Source: Fibrobacter sp. (GTDB lineage: Bacteria; Fibrobacterota; Fibrobacteria; Fibrobacterales; Fibrobacteraceae). Taken from it: DNA of 64,000 nucleotides. Under the pieces are notes generated by a model, which saw only the letters and a program-made list of their open reading frames with translations, ran no database searches and was not told the origin of the DNA. Each line of letters opens with the position of its first letter. The first letter of the stretch is position 1. Positions 15,436-24,853 of the stretch are shown here, piece by piece. The DNA lies in the NCBI GenBank assembly GCA_024399015.1, contig JAKSIC010000007.1, positions 62,001-126,000 of the forward strand, given 5' to 3'. Both the position numbers and the translations under genes were made by a program.

Positions 15436-16953
15436 ATGACCCTAAAGAAACTGGTCTTAATTACGGCCGGGGCAATGCTTCTTACCGGAACCGCCATGGC
15501 CAAGAATATCAATGTGCCTGGTGATTACAGCAAGATTGCAGACGCTCTCGGTAACGCCGACGCCGGAGATACCATCTTCGTTAAGCGCGGTACTTATAAC
15601 GAAAACATCACCTTGATCATGGGTGTTGTACTTAAGGGCGAAGATCCGCTCACTACCATCATCGATGGTGGCCGTCGCGGTCCTACCGTCATGGGTACTT
15701 CTGGCGCCGAAATGTCTCACTTCACCGTGAGAAACGGTCTCGAAGGTATTCTTTGCGAAAACGCTGCTCCCTACATCCACCACACCTACGTGATGGACAA
15801 CCATGCAACTGGTATCGGCGCATTCATTTCTCTGCCTCACCTCCGCAACAACGTGGTGTACGGCAACCGCTGGTCCGGCATCCTCGCATGGGGTGCTAAG
15901 TCTCTCGACGCTTACATTGAACAGAACGTTGTTCTTCGCAACGGCTACTCTGGCCTTGCTTTGAAGGGACCGACCAACGTGGTCGCCCGTAACAACATCT
16001 TCATGGAAAACCACTACTACGGTGTGTTTGCTGACCCGGCTGCCGGTCAGACGAAGGTGGAATACAACAACATCTACAAGAACTATTACCCGTTCAACCA
16101 GTTCATCAAGGTTAACCGTACGAACGTTTCCTTGGATCCGAAGTTCATGAATGCTTCTCTTTCCAAGCCGAACTTCTACTGCCAGTCTACCTCTCCGATG
16201 CTCAAGCGCGGTAAGGGTAAGATGGACATCGGTTTGACTGCTACCGAACTGGTGAAGGAAGAAGAAGCTGTTGAAGAAACCCGTAATCCGGATACCGATG
16301 GCGATGGCCTTTGCGATCCTTGGGTTTCTGAAGAAGGCGTTGCAGACAAGTACGCATCCGTTTGCACTGGTCTCGACAACTGCCCGGAAGAAGCTGAAGA
16401 CTTCGATGGCTATCAGGACGACGATGGTTGCCCGGATGCCGATAACGACCGTGACGGTCTCTGCGATCCTTGGGTAGAAGCCAAGGGTATGCTCTCCAAT
16501 TTCGCTCACATCTGTAAGGGTGTTGACCTCTGCCCGGAACAGGCAGAAACCCAGAACGAATATAAGGACGACGATGGTTGCCCGGATGAAGTTCCGCAGC
16601 CGCCGAAGAAGCGCTTCGTTCTCGAAGGTGTGAACTTTGAATCTGGTAAGGCTACCATTACTCCGGACTCCTACATCTCTCTTATGAAGGTGGTGGACAT
16701 CATGGAAACCTTTACCGATGCTACCTTCCAGATTGTCGGCCATACCGACAACGTTGGTAACAAGGACAAGAATAAGCAGCTTTCCGCTGACCGCGCTGCC
16801 GCAGTGAAGAACTTCCTCGTCGAAAAGGGTATCGACGAAAGCCGAATTGTCACTGACGGTATGGGTGATTCTCAGCCGGTTGCTTCTAACAAAACCCCTG
16901 AAGGTCGTGCTCAGAACCGTCGTATCGAGTTCATCCGCACGGATATGAAGTAA
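15436..16953 (+). CDS. OmpA-family protein with beta-helix and calcium-repeat segments
   Basis: A 505-residue exported protein. Order: signal peptide (LTGTAMA), a right-handed beta-helix of the pectate-lyase/NosD type (about 25-240, with VPGDYSKIADAL and repeated N-rich turns), two thrombospondin type-3-like repeats (DTDGDGLCDPW, DNDRDGLCDPW, DDDGCPD; about 275-385), and a C-terminal OmpA domain (VGHTDNVGNKDKNKQLSADR) with the Asp and Arg that bind peptidoglycan. It can therefore reach from the cell wall outward, with a role like Pal but on a larger scaffold. The ATG at 15436 is chosen for the signal peptide; GGAG lies 13 bases away and a TTG at 15418 is an alternative. First gene of the 15.4-26.3 kb cluster. 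Confidence 0.85.
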   Translation: MTLKKLVLITAGAMLLTGTAMAKNINVPGDYSKIADALGNADAGDTIFVKRGTYNENITLIMGVVLKGEDPLTTIIDGGRRGPTVMGTSGAEMSHFTVRNGLEGILCENAAPYIHHTYVMDNHATGIGAFISLPHLRNNVVYGNRWSGILAWGAKSLDAYIEQNVVLRNGYSGLALKGPTNVVARNNIFMENHYYGVFADPAAGQTKVEYNNIYKNYYPFNQFIKVNRTNVSLDPKFMNASLSKPNFYCQSTSPMLKRGKGKMDIGLTATELVKEEEAVEETRNPDTDGDGLCDPWVSEEGVADKYASVCTGLDNCPEEAEDFDGYQDDDGCPDADNDRDGLCDPWVEAKGMLSNFAHICKGVDLCPEQAETQNEYKDDDGCPDEVPQPPKKRFVLEGVNFESGKATITPDSYISLMKVVDIMETFTDATFQIVGHTDNVGNKDKNKQLSADRAAAVKNFLVEKGIDESRIVTDGMGDSQPVASNKTPEGRAQNRRIEFIRTDMK

Positions 16954-16964
16954 AGGAGTAGGTG

Positions 16965-19214
16965 ATGCGTTCTAATTTTATTAAAACCGCAGTTCTCGGA
17001 CTCTCCGTCGCTAGCACTTCCTTGTTTGCTGATGCAACTTATTCTCCCCATAAGTATCAGCAGAATGACTGGTTTGCAGAATTTGGTGGCAACACCGCTA
17101 TGTACGTCAACCCGGCAGGCATCGCTGAAACCGAACAGCTCGAAGTCAGCGCTGCATTCTTCAGCTCCATTAGTGGTGAAGCTAGCCAGGAATACGTCAG
17201 CGTAACTTATCCTTGGGATTACAAGCACACTTTGGGCGTGTCTCTCTTCGAAAACGGCGCATCCATTGATGGTGGCAAGTCCTACGGCGAATACTCTATC
17301 TTGGTTGGCTATGCTTACAACCTGATGCAGTTCGTCTCCCTGGGTGTTGACCTCTCCATTCTTTACATCAACCAGTTCGATGAAACCACTCAGCTGACCT
17401 TCGGTGCAGACCTCGGTGTTACCGTCAATGCGCTCTCTTCTTCCAAGTACGGCTACCTCTTGATCGGCCTTGCTTTGCAGAACGTGGCTCAGCCGGGTAT
17501 CAGCACTGCTGATGCAGATGGCTTTACCTTTGTTGTTCCGGGTTTCTTCGGTAGTGGTAGCAGCGATGCTTACAACATCCCGAGTAACCTCAACCTGTCC
17601 TTCTTCTACCGCGGCCTCAACCGCACTCTCGAAGCTAAGGCAGAAATTTCCCTCATCGATATCTTCCATGCTGAAGAAGAAGGTGGTAGCGGCGTGAATC
17701 CGGAATTCAGCCTTACCTTGACCTACTTCCTCTCCCCGCACCTTGGTGTTCGTCTCCGCTTCACAAAGGAAGGCTACCCGGTTGCTGGTGCTACAGTGAA
17801 CGTGAAGGATGTCAGCATCTTCCGTTACCTCGCTCTTGACTTGGAAATGTCTCATGACGACCTCTATGCCAAGAAGAACCGTGGTTTCATCTGGGCTGTG
17901 AAGATTACTTCTCGCTTCGGTGACACTCGTGAAGAAAAGATTGGTGAAGAACGTTATCGTCGCTTGAAGATCGAACCTGAAAACGACTACCGTGCTGCAA
18001 TGCGTCTCTACTTGAACCGTCAGTTCCTCGAAGCAGCTTATGCTTTCGGTAAGGTCCAGACCAAGTACCCTGCATTCCACCTTGTCGACCAGGCTGCTTT
18101 CTATAAGGCAAAGTCCTTCGAAAACCTCCGTATGCATAAGGCTGCAAAGGCCGTGTACGAAGATGCTATCAAGCGCTATCCGCAGAGTGACCAGCGTGCT
18201 AAGTACCACTTCCAGTTGATGAACATCGACTATAAGGAAGGCAAGTACACTGAAGCTATGTCCAAGTACCAGAACATTGCTCAGAAGTTCGGCGAAAGCG
18301 ACGTTAAGGCTGACGCTGACTACGTTGCCGGTCAGATCAAGTTTGAACAGGGCCTCTACCAGGAAGCTGTCGACCTGCTCGCAGCAATTCTCCCGGGTAA
18401 CGCCAACTACTTCTACGCTCGCTATACCATGGGTATTGCTTACAGCCGCCTTGGTAAGTGGGACGAAGCTGAAAACTGCTTCCGCGATATTACCGAACAG
18501 CCGGTTTCCAACCAGTCCGAACGTGACTTGCAGGATGCCGCTAAGGTTAAGCTCGGCCATATCTTCTTCTCTGGTGAAAAGGCTGACATCAGTGCTGCAG
18601 CTCAGATGTACGCACAGGTTCAGGCTGGCTCCCCGGTTTATGACGAAGCTATGCTCGGTATTGCATGGTCCTTCCTTAAGGTTAACAAGCCGGACGAAGC
18701 TATGAAGCCGGCTAAGTGGATCATCAGCAACCTTCCGGAATCCTTCCTGGTTTCTGAAGCTTACCTGGTTGTTGGTTACTGCCACTTCATGAAGAAGGAT
18801 TACAACGGCGCTGTTAAGGCTCTTGAACAGGCTGAAAAGCGCACCGAACAGCCGGTTGTCTCTGTTGCTGCTCGCGACAGTGCTCGTCAGGCCTACGATG
18901 CAATGCAGGATGAATTCGATTCTGTCCAGACCAAGGCTTTGGATCTCGCTCGTCAGCTCCCGACTCCTCGTGTGCAGAGCAAGCGCGAAGCTTTGAAGCC
19001 GTCCTTCGACAAGGCTAACGAAGCAATCGAAAATTACGCTGCCTTCAACCTTAAGGCAATTCAGAGTGACCGCTTTGAATCCAACCGTAAGCGTATTCTC
19101 GATGACGCAGGCTTTACCTTGGCAACCGTTAAGACCAAGATGGGTCAGGGCGCTGGCAGTTCTGAAGCCGCTTCCGAACTCGATGCTTTGGATGACGACT
19201 TAGATCTGGAATAA
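16965..19214 (+). CDS. PorV-like outer-membrane barrel fused to TPR repeats
   Basis: A 749-residue protein. After a signal peptide (ending SLFADA), residues to about 300 form an outer-membrane barrel with the PorV/UPF0164-type start (NTAMYVNPAGIAETEQLEVS). From about 330 to 640 it becomes TPR-like helices (for example AFGKVQTKYPAFHLVDQAAF), and ends in an acidic coil. A barrel joined to a long periplasmic TPR arm suits a scaffold linking the outer membrane to inner-membrane parts. AAAGGAG precedes the ATG by five bases, 11 bases after the OmpA-like gene. Fusion partners of this kind are unusual. Confidence 0.78.
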   Translation: MRSNFIKTAVLGLSVASTSLFADATYSPHKYQQNDWFAEFGGNTAMYVNPAGIAETEQLEVSAAFFSSISGEASQEYVSVTYPWDYKHTLGVSLFENGASIDGGKSYGEYSILVGYAYNLMQFVSLGVDLSILYINQFDETTQLTFGADLGVTVNALSSSKYGYLLIGLALQNVAQPGISTADADGFTFVVPGFFGSGSSDAYNIPSNLNLSFFYRGLNRTLEAKAEISLIDIFHAEEEGGSGVNPEFSLTLTYFLSPHLGVRLRFTKEGYPVAGATVNVKDVSIFRYLALDLEMSHDDLYAKKNRGFIWAVKITSRFGDTREEKIGEERYRRLKIEPENDYRAAMRLYLNRQFLEAAYAFGKVQTKYPAFHLVDQAAFYKAKSFENLRMHKAAKAVYEDAIKRYPQSDQRAKYHFQLMNIDYKEGKYTEAMSKYQNIAQKFGESDVKADADYVAGQIKFEQGLYQEAVDLLAAILPGNANYFYARYTMGIAYSRLGKWDEAENCFRDITEQPVSNQSERDLQDAAKVKLGHIFFSGEKADISAAAQMYAQVQAGSPVYDEAMLGIAWSFLKVNKPDEAMKPAKWIISNLPESFLVSEAYLVVGYCHFMKKDYNGAVKALEQAEKRTEQPVVSVAARDSARQAYDAMQDEFDSVQTKALDLARQLPTPRVQSKREALKPSFDKANEAIENYAAFNLKAIQSDRFESNRKRILDDAGFTLATVKTKMGQGAGSSEAASELDALDDDLDLE

Positions 19215-19228
19215 TTAAGAATTAAGCT

Positions 19229-19271
19229 TAGACCTGGAGAACTTGGTTCTCTAGGTCTTCCCCTTTTTTTA
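19229..19271 (+). terminator. Strong intrinsic terminator within the cluster
   Basis: AGACCTGGAGAAC / GTTCTCTAGGTCT forms a 13-pair stem with loop TTG and is followed by CCCC and seven T residues. It should reduce or stop readthrough from the first two genes into the giant TPR gene. Confidence 0.8.
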
Positions 19272-19294
19272 GAATTATAGGTGGAAAGAGAAAG

Positions 19295-22200
19295 ATGAAA
19301 AAATTAATGCTTGTTGGTGCAATCGTTTGCTCGCTGATTGGCAATTCCTTTGCAGCGTCCGACCCTTGTAAAGACAAAGTAGCCGAAGCCAAGAAGTTGG
19401 CTGCAAAATGTAAGGCTATGCCTAAGGGCCCCGAAAAGACCCAGTGCGCTGGCTCCTATAAGGTTTTGAAGAACCAGGCCGAACAGGCTTGCCGTTCCGG
19501 TGGTCTTGACGAAGATGGTATGCGTCAGGCTATCGCCCAGTGGGAAAAGCAGGTGAACAACTGTAAGGGTAAGCAGAACGCACGTTGCGCTTCCGCTCTC
19601 CAGCAGCTCGGTCACTATCAGTTCCAGTTGGAAGAAAAGCAGTTCTTGGACAAGAACGCCCAGTACGAAGAAGATGTTGCATGGTGCGCAGACCGCGATA
19701 ACAAGCCGGCAAAGTGCGCTAACATCGATCAGCTCCCGAAGGCTGACCATAAGAAGTCTCTTGGCTACTTCCTCGAATACATTGATAAGTATCCGAAGGA
19801 ATCCAAGACCCCGACCGTTATTTACCAGGCTGCTGCTGTGCAGGAAGCTTCCGGTGAAGACGAAAAGGCTTTCAAGCTTCGTGATCGCCTCGTCAAGAAC
19901 TTCCCGGACAACGGTCTTGTCCCGAAGGCTTGGCTCCGTATTGCTGAATACCACTTCATGAACCGCAAGTTCCGCGACGCTATCAACGCCTATAAGAAGG
20001 TGACTGGCTTCGAAAGCTTGACCGGTAAGGAAGCTGCCTTGGCAATGTACCACTTGGCAGAATCCTACTATAACATTGCAGAATACGAAACCGCTGCAAT
20101 TAAGTACTACGAATATATCATTGGCGCAGACAAGGGTAAATACCCTGCTGACTTGCGCGCAGAAGCTATGGACTTCATGGCTGCATCCTTCTCTGACTTG
20201 GAAGGTGGTGGTGTCCAGGAAGCAGAATCTTTCTTGAAGGATAAGAAGGTTCCGTTCAAGGATTCCGTCTACTACCGTATCGGTATGAAGAACAAGGACC
20301 ATGACCGTAACGAAGAAGCTGTCCAGTCCTTCAAGCGTTTGATGAGTATCAACCCGGACTACATCGATGCTCCGTTGGCTGATATCGCTATGATCGAAAT
20401 CTTGATCGTCCAGCAGAAGTTCGAAGATGCTCAGGCTCATCGTTACACTGTTGTGAAGCGTTATGACCGTAACTCCTCCTGGTACAAGAAGAACCAGAAG
20501 TATCCGGAATCTGTGAAGAACGCAGAAACTGCAATCCGTGGCGCTATGCTCGACATTCCGCAGTACCACCACGCTCGCGCAGCTAAGCTCACCAAGGAAG
20601 GTGACTTGGAAGCCGGTAAGAAGCAGTATGCAGAAGCTATCAAGGCTTACGAAAAGTTCTTGGAACGTTACAAGAAGGAACCGACCTGGGACGAATACAA
20701 GGTTCACATCAACCTCGCTCTCGTCTATCAGGAAATGGGCCAGTATGCTAACGCTGCCAAGATGTTCAACTGGATCGTTGACACCGATACTACCCGTTAT
20801 GGCCGTCGCCCGATGGGCTCCGACGCTCTCCTGAAGAAGGAAGAAGCTGCTTATAACGCTGTGCTTGCTATGGACCAGTCTCGCGAAAACGCAAAGAAGA
20901 ACAAGGCTGGCGACGACAATGTTAAGGCTTACTCTCTCCCGGAAACCAAGGCCTACTTCGAACAGGTTAAGAAGTACATGGCTAAGTACGGTCAGAACAA
21001 GGAAGCTGCAGAACTTGCATACAACGCTGCTATCGTTCACTACGATGCAAAGCAGTTCAAGGTTGCTGTTGGCGTGCTCCGCGACTTGAAGCAGAAGTTC
21101 CCCAACCATCAGTACATCTTGCTCATCAGCCGTATGCTCGCTCAGTCCCTCTTGGAATCTAGCCAGCTCGATGAAGCTCTTACTGAATTTAGATGGCTCT
21201 ACAAACAGTATCATGATGTCAAGGCTACCAGAAATGACTCCATGGCTGCTGAAATCGAAAAGGCTATTGCTTACGTTCTCTTCCAGCAGGCTGAACAGTC
21301 TGTTAAGAACGGCCAGAACGAAAAGGGTGCTGGCGCTTACTTGGAACTCGTGAAGCTCTATCCGAAGATCGACATTGCTGACAAGGCTGTGTTCGAAGCT
21401 GCAGTTGCTTACGAAAATGCAAAGCAGTTCGTGAAGGCTGCTGAAACCTTCATGATGTTGCCGAAGCAGTACGCTGCATCTCCGCTCACCATCAAGGGTA
21501 TCCTCCGCGCTGCATCCGACTACAAGAAGGAAGCAGAAGCTAACAAGAATAATAAGAAGGTGTTCGAACAGCGTAACCGCGAAGCTGCACAGACCTTCTT
21601 GTTCATCACCAACAACTTCCCGCAGGACTCCATGGCCTTCCAGGCTATCGGTTTCGCTGCTCAGGTCTACGACTCCATCCCGGATAAGAAGACCGCTGCA
21701 ACCACTTACGAAATTGCTTACAAGCGTTACCCGAAGAACGAAAAGACTCCGTCCTTCCTTTATAGCGCATGCTTGAGCTATGACGAAGCTAAGATGGTTG
21801 ACGAAGCTATCCGTTGTAACAAGGACCTCGTTCGTGACTATCCGAAGAGCACCTACGCTCTCGACGCAGCATTCTCCATCCCGATGGCTTATGCAAACGG
21901 CAAGAAGTGGGACCTCGCTGCTAAGGAATATCACAACTTCATCAAGAGCTACAACGAAGACAAGGAAAAGCTGATTGCTGCCTACATCGGTGCTGCTCGT
22001 GCTTACATGGAACTTAAGGATGAAGACAAGGCTATCGCCGACTACGACGCAACCTTGAAGAACTACGATAAGTTCGGTCTTCAGATTAAGAATGCTGACC
22101 CGGCTGTTCCGGCTGAAGCTGCTTACTACCTCGGTGAACGTGAATACAACAAGATGACCCCGATCGTGATCAAGGGTAAGGACAAGGACAAGGCTAAGAT

Positions 22201-23107
22201 CATCAAGCAGTTGGTCGAAATCCTTCAGAAGGCTATGGGCCACTACTCCAAGTCTGCAACCTACGCATCTGAAAAGTGGACCTTCCGCGCTACCAACCGT
22301 ATGGGTATGCTCTTCGTTACCATGGCTGCTAAGATCCGTGAACAGGAACTTAACGGTAAGAAGGAAGACGAACGCTTCGCAGAACGTATCGGTATCGTCC
22401 AGCAGCTCCCGAGCTACTACGAACAGGCTCGTCCGATCTTCCAGAAGAACATCGACCTTGCTCGTGACCAGGGCTTCTACAATAAGGACGTGGTCGAAGC
22501 TGAAGAAGGCTATATCGAAATGTACTACCAGGGTTGCGCAGTGTTCGTCGAAGTTGCTGACGCATTCGCTAACTCTCCGCTTCCGGACTCCGCTGCCATC
22601 GTAAAGGAATACGTCGAATACGAAGGCGCTGTTAAGGAAGACGCTATCGAAATGGCTCACGAAGACCTCGAAGCTTATCGTGAAGAATTGAACACTCGTT
22701 CTGAAGGTGCTAAGGAACTGGCTAAGCCGCAGTGCGCAACCGGTATCAAGGCATCCGCTCACTACGGTATCGATAACCAGTGGACTGCAAAGCTCTTCGA
22801 ATTGCTCAAGACTCTCGACGAAAACGACGAAACCTTGAACACCAAGATCGAAAAGTTCGACCCGTCTACCTTGTTCTCCGACCCGGCATACTTCAAGACT
22901 AAGGCTCGTATCGAACAGATCTCCAAGTCTGAAGTGATGACTCCGGAAGAACAGATCGCTACCTACCGCGATATCATTAAGGAAGGCAAGGCCGAAAACG
23001 AAAAGTTGAAGGCTGAACTCGCTGACCTTAAGAAGCAGATGGCTCCGGCTGATGCTGGTGTCGACGCTGGCATGGGTGCTGCAGACAACGCAGCAGGCAT
23101 GAACTAG
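19295..23107 (+). CDS. Giant exported TPR protein (1270 residues)
   Basis: A signal peptide (MKKLMLVGAIVCSLIGNSFA) is followed by a cysteine-containing N-terminal domain (about 25-150) and then TPR-like helical repeats to about residue 1040, a further helical region, and a short coiled coil and Ala/Gly tail. TPR arrays bind other proteins; placed before TolQ/TolR homologues, this is probably a periplasmic scaffold of the same machine. After codon 4 the gene contains no TTA, CTA or TCA codon, a strong bias suggesting high expression. I know no characterised close homologue; TPR proteins of the myxobacterial Glt machinery are the nearest analogy. Confidence 0.8.
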   Translation: MKKLMLVGAIVCSLIGNSFAASDPCKDKVAEAKKLAAKCKAMPKGPEKTQCAGSYKVLKNQAEQACRSGGLDEDGMRQAIAQWEKQVNNCKGKQNARCASALQQLGHYQFQLEEKQFLDKNAQYEEDVAWCADRDNKPAKCANIDQLPKADHKKSLGYFLEYIDKYPKESKTPTVIYQAAAVQEASGEDEKAFKLRDRLVKNFPDNGLVPKAWLRIAEYHFMNRKFRDAINAYKKVTGFESLTGKEAALAMYHLAESYYNIAEYETAAIKYYEYIIGADKGKYPADLRAEAMDFMAASFSDLEGGGVQEAESFLKDKKVPFKDSVYYRIGMKNKDHDRNEEAVQSFKRLMSINPDYIDAPLADIAMIEILIVQQKFEDAQAHRYTVVKRYDRNSSWYKKNQKYPESVKNAETAIRGAMLDIPQYHHARAAKLTKEGDLEAGKKQYAEAIKAYEKFLERYKKEPTWDEYKVHINLALVYQEMGQYANAAKMFNWIVDTDTTRYGRRPMGSDALLKKEEAAYNAVLAMDQSRENAKKNKAGDDNVKAYSLPETKAYFEQVKKYMAKYGQNKEAAELAYNAAIVHYDAKQFKVAVGVLRDLKQKFPNHQYILLISRMLAQSLLESSQLDEALTEFRWLYKQYHDVKATRNDSMAAEIEKAIAYVLFQQAEQSVKNGQNEKGAGAYLELVKLYPKIDIADKAVFEAAVAYENAKQFVKAAETFMMLPKQYAASPLTIKGILRAASDYKKEAEANKNNKKVFEQRNREAAQTFLFITNNFPQDSMAFQAIGFAAQVYDSIPDKKTAATTYEIAYKRYPKNEKTPSFLYSACLSYDEAKMVDEAIRCNKDLVRDYPKSTYALDAAFSIPMAYANGKKWDLAAKEYHNFIKSYNEDKEKLIAAYIGAARAYMELKDEDKAIADYDATLKNYDKFGLQIKNADPAVPAEAAYYLGEREYNKMTPIVIKGKDKDKAKIIKQLVEILQKAMGHYSKSATYASEKWTFRATNRMGMLFVTMAAKIREQELNGKKEDERFAERIGIVQQLPSYYEQARPIFQKNIDLARDQGFYNKDVVEAEEGYIEMYYQGCAVFVEVADAFANSPLPDSAAIVKEYVEYEGAVKEDAIEMAHEDLEAYREELNTRSEGAKELAKPQCATGIKASAHYGIDNQWTAKLFELLKTLDENDETLNTKIEKFDPSTLFSDPAYFKTKARIEQISKSEVMTPEEQIATYRDIIKEGKAENEKLKAELADLKKQMAPADAGVDAGMGAADNAAGMN

Positions 23108-23125
23108 CGGTAAAAACAAATTTAC

Positions 23126-23158
23126 GGGGGACCTAGTTCATAGGGTTCCCCTATTTAT
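23126..23158 (+). terminator. Possible weak terminator or attenuator
   Basis: GGGGGACC / GGTTCCCC pairs around a 10-base loop and is followed by TATTTATT, a poor U-tract. It may only attenuate transcription into the TolQ-like gene, 138 bases further on. The rest of this 188-base gap is AT-rich with no clear promoter. Confidence 0.45.
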
Positions 23159-23295
23159 TCAGGCAAAAAAAGGCATTTGGGATTTTGTAAAACAAGTTTT
23201 ACACGTCTCGAGCCCCTAATTTGCCCAAAAAAAAATAAATATGAACGAAGATTATCAAAAACAACAAAAAAACACTCAATGAAAGGAGTACTCTA

Positions 23296-23916
23296 ATGTC
23301 TAAAATGCTTCAATCCTTCAGCCCTGAATCCGATGGTTGGCAGTTCATGTGGATCATCTTGGTCGTCTTCCTGATCGGCCTTGGCTTCTCCATCGAACGT
23401 TTTGTCTACATCATGCTCAAGAGCGGTAAGGGTCGTGCAAAGTTCCTCGCTGACTTCGGTAAGCTCATCTCTTCTCAGCAGTACGATCAGGCTCTCAACC
23501 TGGCTAACTCTGCAAAGCTCCCGGTTGCTCGCGTTATGGCTGCTATCGTTGCCGCTCGTAACGGTGGTCGCGAAACCATGACTGCTGCTTGCGATGCAGT
23601 TTTCCTTACTGAAGCTCCCCGTCTGACTCGCTACATTTCCATCATTCAGGTTATGGCATCCATCTCTACCTTGCTCGGCCTTATGGGTACCATTTACGGT
23701 CTGATCTTCACCTTCGACGCTGTTGCTAACAAGCCGGCTTCCGAACGTGCTAAGGCTCTTTCTGACGGTATTGCTATCGCTATGGGTACCACCCTCCTCG
23801 GCCTTCTCTCTGCAGTGCCTCTTCTGGTCATCGTTGGCCTCCTCAACATGAACTCTGAACGCCTCATCCAGGAAATGGAAGAAAAGGGCCTCAAGATCAT
23901 CAACTCCTTGGCATAA
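23296..23916 (+). CDS. MotA/TolQ/ExbB family proton-channel protein
   Basis: A 206-residue inner-membrane protein, the pentamer-forming subunit of TolQ/ExbB/MotA motors. Three membrane segments are visible (about 15-37, 110-140, 150-180). The family motif GLMGTIYGLIFTF and the TM3 segment AIAMGTTLLGLLSAVPLL with the conserved Thr residues are both present. GAAAGGAG lies eight bases before the ATG. It is followed closely by two TolR/ExbD homologues and a TonB-like gene, the usual partners. Whether it matches TolQ, ExbB or AglR best cannot be settled by eye. Confidence 0.9.
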   Translation: MSKMLQSFSPESDGWQFMWIILVVFLIGLGFSIERFVYIMLKSGKGRAKFLADFGKLISSQQYDQALNLANSAKLPVARVMAAIVAARNGGRETMTAACDAVFLTEAPRLTRYISIIQVMASISTLLGLMGTIYGLIFTFDAVANKPASERAKALSDGIAIAMGTTLLGLLSAVPLLVIVGLLNMNSERLIQEMEEKGLKIINSLA

Positions 23917-23954
23917 TTGTTTAGGTAATTACAATTAACTGGAGTTTATAAAAT

Positions 23955-24851
23955 ATGTCAAGACAACTTAAGAAACCAGCAAAGCCTGAAGAACCGGACC
24001 TGTTGCCGGCAATGGGCTTGTTCACAATCCTGATTCCTATGCTGTTGTCTATGGCTGCCTTCTCCAAGCTGGCTATCGTTGAAGTCAATCTGCCGGAACG
24101 TTCCATGATGCAGATGGACAACGATACCCCTCCGGAACCGGACCAGCAGGCTCTGAACCTCTCCCTCGCTATCACCGGTGATTACCTGGTGATCGGTGCT
24201 CGTGGCGGTTTCCAGCCCAATGTCTACTTCAAGGAAATGTGGACATTCCGTTGCAAGTCCGACGCTAAGTTGGTTACTTACTCTCCGGACGATGTGAAGG
24301 CTGCTGTTGATGGCGGTCATGGTCCCAAGTGCAAAGATGGCTCCGAAATGGATAAAGAAAAGTATCTTTATGAAATCGAAACCATCGAACTTTGGGCAAT
24401 CAACAAAGAATCTGAAGAAGATCCGGGTCGCGTTCTTTGGGCAGTTTACACCAACGGTGGTACTGCTGAAGAAGCAATTGCTGACTCTGCATACGTAGAC
24501 GGCAACAACAACTTCCTCATGGCTCCTGGTGAAGGTGCTATGGGCCTGAACCCGCCTTCTGCTCTCAAGAAGCCCAGCGCAGGTGCTGACTTGGCTACCC
24601 TTACTCCGAACTCTGCTCGTAAGCTGAAGCCGGATGTAGCTGCCAAGAACCTCATTCACCCGCTCTCCGCTTATGACCTGATTGCTAAGGACCTCATCCA
24701 GATCCACACTCAGTTCATCGACCTTGATGACGTTGATAACATCATCATCGTTGCAAACGACGATACTCAGTTCGACAAGATCATTCAACTTATGGACCGT
24801 GCTAAAGAAGCCGGTTTCAGCAAGATCAATCTTGCTAAGCTGGGAGGTTAA
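23955..24851 (+). CDS. TolR/ExbD-like protein lacking the channel aspartate, with large insert
   Basis: A 298-residue single-pass protein. The N-terminal membrane segment is followed by VEVNLPE as in ExbD, and the C-terminus (DNIIIVANDDTQFDKIIQLM then AKEAGFSKINLA) matches the ExbD/TolR periplasmic fold. About 140 residues with no recognised domain are inserted between them. The Asp that carries protons in TolR and ExbD is absent: residue 21 is Gly (LLPAMGLFTIL), whereas the next gene has Asp at residue 21. Three bases separate the two genes. It may be a structural half of a mixed pair. GGAG precedes the ATG. Confidence 0.8.
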   Translation: MSRQLKKPAKPEEPDLLPAMGLFTILIPMLLSMAAFSKLAIVEVNLPERSMMQMDNDTPPEPDQQALNLSLAITGDYLVIGARGGFQPNVYFKEMWTFRCKSDAKLVTYSPDDVKAAVDGGHGPKCKDGSEMDKEKYLYEIETIELWAINKESEEDPGRVLWAVYTNGGTAEEAIADSAYVDGNNNFLMAPGEGAMGLNPPSALKKPSAGADLATLTPNSARKLKPDVAAKNLIHPLSAYDLIAKDLIQIHTQFIDLDDVDNIIIVANDDTQFDKIIQLMDRAKEAGFSKINLAKLGG

Positions 24852-24853
24852 TC

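Noticed and set aside
19304-23119. A 1271-codon open frame on the minus strand opposite the TPR gene (and similar long antisense frames at 16911-18785, 30620-32563 and 36427-38376).
   Set aside because: They are in codon register with the sense genes and exist because the sense genes avoid TTA, CTA and TCA. The translations are low complexity without domains, and the sense genes have signal peptides, ribosome sites and known folds.
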